A DNA stretch of 64,000 nucleotides from Dendrophyllia cribrosa (taxonomy: Eukaryota > Cnidaria > Anthozoa > Scleractinia > Dendrophylliidae), in assembly GCA_024195265.1 (NCBI GenBank), contig JAJLRJ010000011.1:971866-1035865 (forward strand), given 5' to 3'. Every line of letters begins with the position of its first letter. Position 1 is the first letter of the stretch. The position numbers were made by a program, and so were the translations under genes. The notes below the pieces were generated by a model that saw nothing but the letters and a program-made list of their open reading frames with translations, made no database searches and was not told where the DNA came from. Positions 45,601 to 54,310 of this stretch are shown piece after piece.

Positions 45601-47245
45601 ACATCTAACAAACTGTTTCCCACCAAACGTCCATGAGGGGCAACATTTGCGAACGCGGGCAACATTTTTGACGTCAGAGGGTAACCCGCTAGCGCATGTG
45701 ATCAGACCGTGACAAAAGGTGGCATGATTATGATGCAATTGATGTTTATCTCGAGTGCTCTGCGCGGTTTTCAAACTATTTTTTTTTTTATAAACTAAGC
45801 AAATGATGACTTAATGACTGATCCCTTGGGAAACAGTGGATTTTGTTTCCCTGGATTCTCGAGATTCCTTGGGAAACAAAATTTACTGTTTCCCTCGGGA
45901 CCTGAGTCATTAAGTGTTTATTAAATGATTGAGTATTATTATCAAACTTTTTTAAATAGAAAGTGTCCTACCAAAACAACAAAAATTTGCTCACCTTATT
46001 TCCATGTAAAAACACCAAATGCCACCAAATATTACACAACTTCTTAAAAATGGATAAAATGTAAATAAAAATGTAAATGTTGTTTATAGTGGACAAGCAT
46101 TTAGCTATCTAGCTAATTCACAGGCACACCACTCAAATATGGTTCAAACAAATATTGTAAATTGAACATAACATGTTAAAAAATCCTGGCAGGAGGCAGA
46201 CCATTTGGCTATTTTACAAGCGTTGCCGAAGAGTTGAACTCGGGTCCATCATGAAACAACTTCAGCTAGTGGTCAGAGTGCGACTTGAACTCGAGACCTC
46301 CGGATCTTTCAAGTCCGGCGCCCTAACCACTTGACCACAATGCCTCCCACACAAAAAAATTCTATAAGACAAAACAAAAACGGATAGTTTGGAGCATTAG
46401 AGTAAAAGTGGATTACAGTTCATCAACTTTGATTTCATGACAGGTGGTCTGGAAATCAAAATTGCTATTCTGGTGGAATTTTGACCTTTTTTAGTCATTG
46501 GCTTGTCTCTTTAGTTAAATATGTCTTTACTTTCATCTTTTCCTCCCTATTTCAAGATAAGAAAGCAAGCTTAAAGCAAGCCCCTGGCCATAATCATGAA
46601 AACACAATATTTCAGCCAGGACACTGTCCCCCTTTAACCCTTTTAAAAGCCCTAACATCAAAATTTAAATTCTCATTTCTAGTCCTATACATTCCCTATA
46701 GAAGTAGTGGGGAGAAATTTATATTACAAGGAAAAATTTTGATGCTTATCACTCTTAGGGCTTAATGGGTTAAAGCAAGCTTAAAGCTACAAGCAGTTGC
46801 AAAGGGTTGAGACACTTTCCAAAAATTGTTCATTCCGTATGAAAGCGACCACGTAACACAAATCAAATCAATGCAATGTGCTACTGACCTCCCCCCCCCC
46901 CTTTCAATGTTGATGACTGTTAGTTTGAATAACATTTTTGATCCCGGACAACATTTATAAGGGGGGAGGGGTGAGGACTTGTTGAAAACCATGTTATCCA
47001 CAAAATATGCACTACAGTACAGAATGTCTCAACTCTTTTTGCAATTGCTTGTAGCTTCTTCTGAAAGTTGACAAATTTTACTATCTGTGTTCATAGAATT
47101 AGAGTGGATGCTGGCTGAGCCAGGTGCAGTGAAAACGGACTTAGAAGAAGATCCTCGAAAGAAAAATATAATCCATGACGTCATGACAAGTTCATTGCAA
47201 CAAGCAATGAGAGACTCTGATAGTGATGATGATGATGAAGATTAA
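39698..47245 (+). CDS. PDCL3: Phosducin-like protein 3, four exons
   Basis: Exons 39698-39924, 42674-42817, 44689-44897 and 47097-47245 splice in phase (GT-AG throughout) to 242 codons plus stop; vertebrate PDCL3 is about 239 residues. The N-terminus [20 protein letters not shown] is the family signature. Residues about 85-205 form the thioredoxin-like fold ([50 protein letters not shown]). The tail [10 protein letters not shown] is acidic, as usual. Family role: a cytosolic co-chaperone for the CCT chaperonin in actin/tubulin folding. The start at 39698 is preferred over an earlier in-frame ATG (39629) because it matches the family start. A possible AATAAA lies at 47433. Introns 1 and 2 are full of mobile DNA. 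Confidence 0.95.
40180..40240. repeat. G-rich end fragment of a poly-G MITE
   Basis: Runs of G ending in GGTACTCCCCGG, like the left end of 38811-39279 and without an obvious partner end. Confidence 0.5.
40729..41531. repeat. Nested TTAA-flanked MITE, 0.8 kb
   Basis: TTAAGGTGGCTGAACACAGT at the left and ACTGTGTTCAGCCACCTTAA at the right, so TTAA flanks both ends. Inserted inside the RecQ-bearing element. No recognisable gene. Confidence 0.9.
41745..42320 (-). pseudogene. RecQ-like helicase fragment
   Basis: Reading towards lower coordinates: [20 protein letters not shown], then [14 protein letters not shown], which is a Walker A motif in which the second glycine is Glu. [11 protein letters not shown] follows, then the frame is interrupted by a MITE (41968-42109), and resumes with [35 protein letters not shown] and SLIVVDE (motif II), where similarity ends at about 41748. 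Motifs I to II of the SF2 RecQ family are therefore present in order but without the rest of the enzyme. It cannot be active. It lies entirely inside a TIR element and was captured by it or is the remnant of a helicase gene native to it. Confidence 0.8.
41968..42109. repeat. Pogo/Tigger-type MITE, 142 bp
   Basis: CAGTGGAATCCCGATTATTC at the left faces AAAAATCGTGATTCCACTG at the right, flanked by TA on both sides. It splits the RecQ-like fragment. Confidence 0.9.
42937..43430. repeat. MITE with AGTCAACTCTC end, probably composite
   Basis: The left end resembles the 28711-28887 family (AGACACCCCTG, CTCTCTAAGGCG), and a similar inverted pattern (GACACCTCTCTAACGC ... GCTAACTGTA) closes it near 43430. 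An unrelated segment lies between (about 43030-43270). Boundaries are uncertain. Confidence 0.45.
43684..44375. repeat. TIR element in PDCL3 intron 2
   Basis: TTTACGATTTATTTAAGTTT...GGTTGGTACTA...GCCGCTGAGAC (43727-43785) is mirrored at 44270-44335 (GCGGCACGAAACTAGTACC...AATAAATCGTAA), and outer CAATTTGGTTTGAT faces ATCAAACCAATTG. The interior has no gene. Confidence 0.7.
44425..44645. repeat. Repeat containing the GAATGGTCACACCATAGGAT module
   Basis: Starts CTTTAACTCCCAAGAGTGCC and ends GTGAAAGGGTTAA; it closely matches 62285-62475 and shares its core with the tandem array at 63626-64000. Confidence 0.8.
45811..45917. repeat. Foldback element
   Basis: CTTAATGACTGATCCCTTGG...GGAAACAGTGGATTTTGTTTCC faces GGAAACAAAATTTACTGTTTCC...CTGAGTCATTAAG around a centre at CTCGAG. 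Confidence 0.9.
46185..46350 (-). repeat. tRNA-derived SINE (minus)
   Basis: Minus strand starts GGAGGCATTGTGGTCAAGTG (tRNA-like head with A box), CCGGACTTGAAAGATCCGG as a modified anticodon arm, then GAGTTCAAGTC as B box. The body, AGCCAAATGGTCTGCC, is shared with the SINE at 48353-48638. Confidence 0.8.
46634..46773. repeat. TTAACCC...GGGTTAA MITE, second copy
   Basis: Ends TTAACCCTTTTAAAAGCCCT and AGGGCTTAATGGGTTAA; it shares internal sequence (TTCTCATTTCTAGTCC) with 26321-26536. Confidence 0.85.
46782..47058. repeat. TIR element before PDCL3 exon 4
   Basis: AAGCTACAAGCAGTTGCAAA...GTTGAGACA faces TGTCTCAAC...TTGCAATTGCTTGTAGCTT. It includes short C and G runs. It ends about 40 bp before the last PDCL3 exon. 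Confidence 0.85.
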
Positions 47246-48352
47246 CCAAAAAGAATTAGTGTTTTTTAATTAATTTTTACAAACTTGAAAGTGCTGCAGG
47301 AAGAACATTGTTGTACAGCAAAGATAAGAATAGTCTCCTTTGCTACTTCTATTTGTGTTGCCATGCAGCGTGATGAAAAGCATTGTGTGTATGAGGACCC
47401 AAATAACATCTGTATAGCAGACTAGGATAAGAAATAAAAATAGAAATTAAGTGTCAGAGAATTTTCAAAGTACAGCAGAGATGAAAAGAAATAAAAAACA
47501 ACTAAGAGTCATTGCTGACTTTACTAATGAAGAAAGCAATATTGGAAATTAAATTTAAACTTGTTCTTAAATTCTCAGACAGTTGTCTTTCTCCTCCTAA
47601 CAGCCATTGGTTAAATGCTTATTCGCCTGCAGTGAGATAAACTGTACATTTTATGTGTTGGATAAATATTCATACACTGAATAATTAACAACTATTCACC
47701 GAAGTGGAGGTGGGTAGTGGTGGATATTTAAATATCCACCACTACCCACCTACACTGAGGTGAATAGTTGTTTTAGTATATACTGAAACAGTGAGATAAT
47801 ATAACGAAAATGATGCTTTTTAACTCATTTATTCCTGTCAACGATTACAATTTTCGCGCGCAAATTGCTGGGAGGTGAATAGCACTTGCTATTCCGAGTT
47901 TCAGTAGCCAATCAGAGCGCGCCAACAATGCTATCCACTGTTTCAGTATATACTAATAAAGGCTATCCATTTGAACAAAGGTTGGGTCCATGCATATGAA
48001 GGATCCACAAGGAGAGAGTAAAACATGTAAGTGCATGCATTTATCACTTGCTAGGGGGAGATGAAATGTTTGCAGGAGAGAAATTAAGAGACTGTAAAGC
48101 CAAAGATTCTGTCTTAATTTCTCGCTTTGCCAGTGTGTCATGTATCCATAAAGCAGGAGATTTTTGCCTGTCCTGGCATGTTTTCCTTTTTAGTCATCCC
48201 GTGGGTAACAAAAGAGTACTGTTAGTCTATGTAAAGGGGTACCAATGCACCTCAAGGGAACCTGAGCTGGGGAAAATTTGGAGGGAAAACTTGCAGTAGA
48301 CTTACACTACATCGATGGAGAATCAAGGGTTTACCATGATTTAGCTGCTTGT
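47246..48352. other. PDCL3 3' flank with two hairpins
   Basis: 3' UTR and flank. A strong palindrome at 47693-47773 (GGTGGGTAGTGGTGGATATTTAAATATCC...) is directly followed by a TIR element, 47774-47957 (TTTAGTATATACTGAAACAG / CTGTTTCAGTATATACTAA). No further gene recognised. Confidence 0.65.
47693..47957. repeat. Adjacent palindrome and TATATACTGAAACAGTG MITE
   Basis: The perfect palindrome is centred on TATTTAAATA (about 47734). Next to it, TTTAGTATATACTGAAACAG at 47773 faces CTGTTTCAGTATATACTAAT at 47938. Confidence 0.85.
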
Positions 48353-48638
48353 GGAGCAGCGTGGTCTAGTGGTTGCGGTGCTGGACTTGAAATCCTGAGA
48401 TCCCAGGTTCGAGTTCCGTTATGACCATTAGCAGTAGTTGTTTTGTGGAAGACCCGGCTGACTTCACAACTCCTCGGCTATGCTTGTAAATAGCCAACTG
48501 GTTGCCAGTTGAGATTCTTACCACGTTATGACTGATTTGATTTGATTTGTTTCTGTTGTTTGAATGCTCGGCCTCACAAGCGCCTATGCTATAAACACTT
48601 GCCCGGGGAAAATAAAGGACATTTAATTGATTTGATAC
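48353..48638 (+). repeat. tRNA-derived SINE (plus)
   Basis: Head GCGTGGTCTAGTGG (A box), GACTTGAAATCC, CCAGGTTCGAGTTCC (B box), then a body with GTAAATAGCCAACTGG and a TGATT/TTGAT-type tail. It shares its body with the minus-strand SINE at 46.2 kb. Confidence 0.85.
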
Positions 48639-48639
48639 A

Positions 48640-50474
48640 GACACATTTGAGAGCTTGGCATTGAAACAGAGCAGACTTGTGTATGTGTTTGGATCACTGT
48701 GATCATTTTTCAACGCTTTCTCCACGTTTCCGCATCTTACAAGAAATTCTGGATCCACCGCAGTTTTCAATTCATAATAACATGGGATCAGGAAAAGAAG
48801 TGACAAACGTTTGTGGATTTTCTCCTTTTTTATTGCAAATATGCATTGAAAATACATTAACAGTTTTCTTTTTTAAACATATCTATATTTTTTTCACTAT
48901 TTACAACTTCATAGGCATTTGAACAAAAAATGTACATTAGGGAAACCCTTATTCTTGAAAATAAGGAATTCCTTTTTAAATAATTTTATATCTTATTCAA
49001 ACATGTTATTTGGGGCCAAAAAATACCTTTTACCCCAAACTGTCGCAAAACATAAATACATTTTACTTTTTACTTTTAAATAGCTCCCTACTGCTTTTTC
49101 AAACGACGAAAAGTGACCATAACGCTCTTTGCATTCCAACAACCAAGTCCACTGGCGTTGGAAAAACTATGACACTATTAATTTATGTAAATCATGTTTG
49201 ATTATATATTTCATAGCCTTCGGAGAAGACGTAAAATAATATTCATTTATTTGTTAATCACGATAAATCACATTTTAACTTGTCACACAGGCGGTTTTGT
49301 AGTGTGCACAGCTAAGCGCGTATGAACGCGTGAAAAACGCAACATGGACGCGTGTTGAACGCAAAAATAACGTGAAAGAAACGCGTGAAAAACATGACAT
49401 GCGTCGAAAGCGCGACCATGTGGAAACCCTTTTTTCTGATGCAAGAAAAAAGCAGGCTTGCATGTACCCTGCAAAACCACCTATCTAACAAGTTTTTTTA
49501 TATTCATTTTTATAAAAAAAACTAAACTTAATAACATCTAACATAGTTCTGTTTTGTGTAATGAGTCGAAGGACTCCAAAACATTTGGGGTCTGTGGACT
49601 GTAGGGGCTTTGAATTGACACAACATTCGAGGAAAATAAATTAAATTTTTAAAAATACCCGTCGGCTTTCTTTCCTTCGAGGTGAATATAATTGTCGAAA
49701 AAAATAAATAAAGAGATACAATATGTTACTTTGTAGTCGAGTTCTTCCCTATTGTTTGTATATTCTTTCGTTGCTACAATCGAAATAAATGGAATTTTTT
49801 CTTGAAAAAAAAATAATAAAATAAAGCATTTGTTTTATCAATTTGAAAAGAAGGCAATGGATTAACAGTAAATGACCACTTCAAAGTCAAGTAAAGACAG
49901 AGAATTTCACAAGAAATTCGCAAGTAGAGTCTAAACTAAGAACAAATGCAATACCGTACGTTATTCCTTGAAATAATAGCCTGCGTAGCAAGCGCAGTTT
50001 ATTATTCTGAGGGCGACATTTCGAGGACACGCGCGCGAAGGGCACGCGCAAACGGGAGATTCGTGTCTTCGAAATTTTGCCCTTTTGATAAATGGAGGCC
50101 TACCATGCAGGCTAAGAATTAATCAAGTAAACAATTATTACAATGGATACCAACATACTCCATGCGTTACAAGCACAGTAAATTGTACCTATTACATTTT
50201 GAAGTGGAAAACACCGTCACCTTCAAACTCTGTCAACAATGATAACGTGACGAGAATAAAGTTTGAAAATTCGTAACAAAACAACCGAGAAACAAGGAAA
50301 CAAGTACGGTGTTTGTGAAAACCTCATACAATGTTTTATGTAATTAATACATATTCACTTTTTCGGCCGTTAACAATTGATGGTAAAAGTAACTAAGGTT
50401 TACTAAATTTTGCGCAATCGAGCTTTATCATGATTGGTTCAAAAACTCGTGGAACGCGACAGCGGAAATCCAGC
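48640..50474. other. No gene recognised; two small TIR elements
   Basis: 49288-49483 (GGCGGTTTTGTAG / CTGCAAAACCACC ends, internal GCGTGAAAAACGC repeats) and 49977-50114 (TAGCCTGCGTAGC / CATGCAGGCTA ends). The rest is AT-rich without recognisable exons. Confidence 0.55.
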
Positions 50475-52613
50475 TTAAGTGTAGGTAATCAAAAATTGGG
50501 TCGACTTTTGACCTACTCTTGTTAAGGTAGCCTTCTTTGCCTTTCCATTTTTCTTTATTCCGACCAGCCATCTGTTGTGTTTATATGACAAAAAAGAGTG
50601 AAAAAAATTCTCTTCATGAACTTCACGAAAAACTGTATTGTACGTTGGTTCTTCCTGGAAAAGAAATGAAAAGAAATTAGACACGAATCCCATGTGAACG
50701 CAAGTGTAGGAACGCAAGGCAACGCAAGTTGGAAAATGAAAACTTGCGTTGAATTGCGCTGGGGGCCAAACAGAGTTGCAACTTGACTCGCTGACCGTTC
50801 CCTGTGCACATATATCCCATGTGGGAGCTATGCGCAGTATTCGATTTCGATTTCGATTTAGCAAGTACACACAAGTTTGGTCAGCCCAGTCCCGCGCGGT
50901 GATGCTTGTAATTGGCCGCTTGACTTGCGACTACTTGCATTTGGTGGCCGCCTGCTAACGGTCTTAAGGACTATATTTTTTATTCTACAGGCGAAACCCG
51001 TTCCATCACTTCACATATAACCTGTAACACTAAAAACTTAATCTACATGATACAATGTAACCGCTGCCATTTACAATACATTGGTGAAACTAAGCGACGT
51101 CTTAAAGACAGATTTAACGAACATCGACGTTCCGTTGACAAACCTAACATTAAATCCAAACCTACTACTGTCTCTGAACACTTTCTTTCCCATTCTAACC
51201 ATTCTAACACTGACATGCAACTTATTCCACTAGAAATAATTCACAATTCACGGGATTCTATTCGTAAAGCCAGAGAGTCGTATTTAATAGATAGAGCGAA
51301 AACACTAGAACCACGTGGATTGAACAAACGTGATGAATTGTAGTTTACGTATACTAGCCTTATCTTTATTATCTTGTAGGTCATTTCCGCCCCTCCTTTT
51401 TTTAAATATGTATTGCGACATTCTCCTTTATATAATGTTGCATTTTCATTTTATAATTTAGTAACATCTTATAACCTGAAGAAGGCTGGTCTGGCCAGCC
51501 GAAATATTGTTTGAAATATATTTACTCGTTGTATTCAGCTTTGCAGTGGTCCTTGGACTTCTCGTTAGTATATTGATTCATTTTAGCTGATTAGGTCTCC
51601 TCCTGTGAGATCCAACGAAAAACCAGCAGGATCTTCGTCCACGGTTTTTGCAGTTAAACAAGTTCAATGTTTACAGCCGATCGAGCGATCAAGTGAAATA
51701 TTTCCCTAATGCAATAACTCGTTCAAAGATTCGCGTATTTACGAGTTAAAAAGGGGTTTGCTTGAATAAATAACAAATAGATAACAAAACTGTACTTACA
51801 CTTCCGCGAAGATGACCGTTGTCGTTAATTGATAAGTACCGTTGACTTGTTACGCCAAGAATCATCAGAAAACCAGTACCAACTGAATGAAACTCTAGCT
51901 GAGCTGTCGATCACAAACAAGACGTTTTATTAGTTTCAGATGTTCTGTGCCGGCATTAAAGTAATTCCTTTATCGTTTGTATAGAGCTCATTTCATTTGA
52001 GACAAAGTAATTATTCTGACCAATCACAACCAACGCCGTCAATCCAATGAACCAATCAGAACGCATAGTAAATGAAGCCGGCGCCAAGCGCGGGAAAACA
52101 CCTGCAGGCAAGTCACGACTACTTTTGATTGGTCTGATTGGTCGAGAAAGTGGCGCGATATTTTTTAACCAATCATAAAGCGCGGCAATGCAAAACCAAA
52201 GCATTCTCTAAATAACCTTCGACACTCAATTGAAAACTGCCCTACATGTATATACAGAGATACACCTTACCTAAGGGAGAATTCTTGTCTGTACATCCAT
52301 CTACTGTCCCATCTAAGTTTATTCTTAAAACATAACCATTTCTGTTGTATAATCTTCCCCTTCTTATATAACGCAACGCCACAGGTGTTTTGTGTATACT
52401 TCGATCGTTGCGCGCACCAGTCGTCAATCTTTTGTATACTTCGTGTTCTGATGTGACGTATGTCTGCTCGATTTCCGAGTCGTCGTCGGAACCACTCGCC
52501 TCCCACCGACCACCTTTCGGAAGGGCTCCGACCGGCAGAGCCTCCGATGGCAAGATTTTTGAGTGAACTAAACACAACAACAATATCCAGCTAACAGCAT
52601 TTGTGAATACAAT
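50475..52613 (-). CDS. Fibroblast growth factor family protein, three exons (5' exon missing)
   Basis: Exons 52613-52271, 51903-51800 and 50654-50475 splice in phase (208 codons). The first begins with a hydrophobic signal-peptide core (WILLLCLV) after an acceptor, so the ATG must lie in an unseen upstream exon. An acidic linker and the start of the beta-trefoil follow (RRGRLYNRNGYVLRINLDGT). The second exon is exactly 104 nt, as in most animal FGF genes (QLEFHSVGTGFLMILGVTSQ, RYLSINDNGHLRGS). The third has FREVHEENFFHSFLS, KHNRWLVGIKKNG and the basic heparin-binding stretch KAKKATLTRVGQK. The family role is secreted ligand of FGF receptors. The cysteine usually found before FRE is Thr here. 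Subfamily cannot be assigned. Confidence 0.9.
50993..51575 (+). mobile_element. Penelope-type retroelement 3' fragment (GIY-YIG domain)
   Basis: An open frame to 51343 ends a reverse-transcriptase-linked GIY-YIG endonuclease: CNRCHLQYIGETKRRLKDRF (the variant GIY...YIG motif), NEHR and the end LEPRGLNKRDEL. This arrangement is typical of Penelope-like elements. A 3' tail contains CTGAAGA-AGGCTGG...CCAGCC-GAAA at 51477-51511. It lies in the last FGF intron, antisense to FGF. The upstream reverse-transcriptase part is absent. Confidence 0.8.
51982..52243. repeat. CCAAT-rich MITE, copy 2
   Basis: Same family as 23758-24041; the right end CGACACTCAATTGAAAACTG is intact. It lies in the FGF intron between the first and 104-nt exons. 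Confidence 0.85.
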
Positions 52614-53930
52614 CTGGAAGAAAAAATAATAAAGGTTGTAAGATCAATGCAGTACAATTCGTTAAATTGTTATACTGTGACGGAGCGAATACAAGTTACG
52701 TAAATAACTCAGTTTCTTGCCGACAAGAGCATTTTGCAGACTTATGCACAATGCACAATGCCTAAATCCTGACGCTACCCCTAAGCTGTGCTAAGTAAAC
52801 AAATAAACGAAAGAAACTGATTGTATTCAGGTCTATTCAGAGTTCTGCATTCTGCAAAATACAGAAATAACAATCTGTTTCTTAAGAACGCACCACCGTA
52901 CTCTAGTCTCGATGACATGACGTTTACAGTGTTAAAATGAGGTTAAAATTTTAAAATGAAAACTGGCTGAAAGAATGTAAAACAAAAATGAAAACAAATC
53001 CGTCTGAAGTATTAAATCAAAAGATACAATGAAGTCCGCGTCCTTTAGTTTTTCAGGAAACCTGCTTGGTCCTTCTTCAGAGCAGCACTTTGCGGCACTG
53101 TGTCTCAATGAATGTTTCTTATGCTAGACTGGCACCGCTGCATAAAGTTTCCAAGAGTAAACATAACGTAAAAGACTCTAAATTTCTTTTTAAACTTAGA
53201 ATATTCCACTCGAAACAACCGACCTTCATCTGCCACATGAATGAATCATTGATAATAATATTGGTCAATATTGCCAACTGGGTCGCGAAGCTCTTTTATC
53301 CCCTCGCGGAGGTTATAACGTAAAACAACTCTAAACTCTAAATTTCCACTCGTTTACAACCGACCTTCAGCTGAATCATAATAACATTGCCAAGGTCGCG
53401 AAGGTCTTTTATCCCCAAGAGAGGCCATTATAACGGTGTTGTGAACGTGCTGTTATGTTGAAAACGTCCCTCTCAATTCAAAAGAAATTTACCACCTTAC
53501 AGCGCTTGATTTCAATAATCGGTTTGCTTTAGTATCAGTAACGATTTTATACAAATACCTTGGCCTTTGACTTAAAAAGCTATCGGTTTTGTTAACAAGG
53601 CAAACAATTCAATAGTTTTGTTTCTCATTTATCAACGCTTCCGTCCCGACTATAAAGTTCTGCTCAGTTTCGCTTCCGTCTCTTTTTGTTTTAAATATTC
53701 AGTTAACTTTTTTTTTTCGTTTTACAAACACACGTATTTCTCTATTTATATTAACAATAAAATGGATACAACAATACGTGGATTCCCGGACAGTTACTAG
53801 CTTGATTAAACGTGTAATTAATGAGTTTCTTCTTTGCTCTTTTATAGTAACTTTAGATGTCGCTGTAATGGTTTACATAATAGGAAGTGATAGAATCGAA
53901 AGCTCAAGAATATTCACACGTGTATTAATA
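52614..53930. other. FGF upstream region, no exon identified
   Basis: Must contain, or lead to, the FGF start-codon exon on the minus strand, which I could not identify. It has two imperfect copies of a 100-bp unit (53150-53240 and 53325-53420: TCTAAATTTC...CACTCG...CAACCGACCTTCA). Confidence 0.5.
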
Positions 53931-54122
53931 GAGCGGTATTCACTTGAGTGTCGTAAAACCAGACTTATTACTCTCGCCAATCACAACAGACGCAGCCAAT
54001 CCAATGAACCAATCAGAACTCGAAGCAAATACGGGTTGCCGGTGCCAAGCGCGGGAAAACACGTGCGAGCAAGTCACGATTGGTTTTGGTTTTATTTCTG
54101 ATTGGTTGAGAAAGTGGCGCGT
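53931..54122. repeat. CCAAT-rich MITE, copy 3 (truncated)
   Basis: GAGCGGTATTCACTTGAGTG start and GATTGGTTGAGAAAGTGGCG near the end; the right terminus is lost next to a hairpin element. Confidence 0.85.
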
Positions 54123-54131
54123 CTTGCGGCG

Positions 54132-54310
54132 GATTCTCTATTTTCGAATTGCCCATAATACACTTTGTTTGCCCCCCAAATTTTGCACAAACTATTGTTT
54201 TGAAATGCTCTTGGGAATATGCAGTCCTCCCAAGAGCATTTACAAGCAATAGTTTATGCAAAATTTGGGGGCAAACAAAGTGTATTATGGGCAATTCGAA
54301 AATAGAGAAT
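54132..54310. repeat. Foldback element
   Basis: ATTCTCTATTTTCGAATTGC...CACTTTGTTTGCCCCC faces GGGGGCAAACAAAGTG...GCAATTCGAAAATAGAGAAT; arms of about 85 bp, with a second small hairpin (CTCTTGGGA / TCCCAAGAG) in the loop. Confidence 0.95.

Noticed and set aside
48366..48857. 163-codon minus-strand frame
   Set aside because: It runs through the antisense of a SINE and its tail; no protein similarity recognised.
50555..50874. Other minus-strand frames overlapping the last FGF exon
   Set aside because: Shadow frames; only the frame beginning after the acceptor at 50655 carries the FGF motifs.
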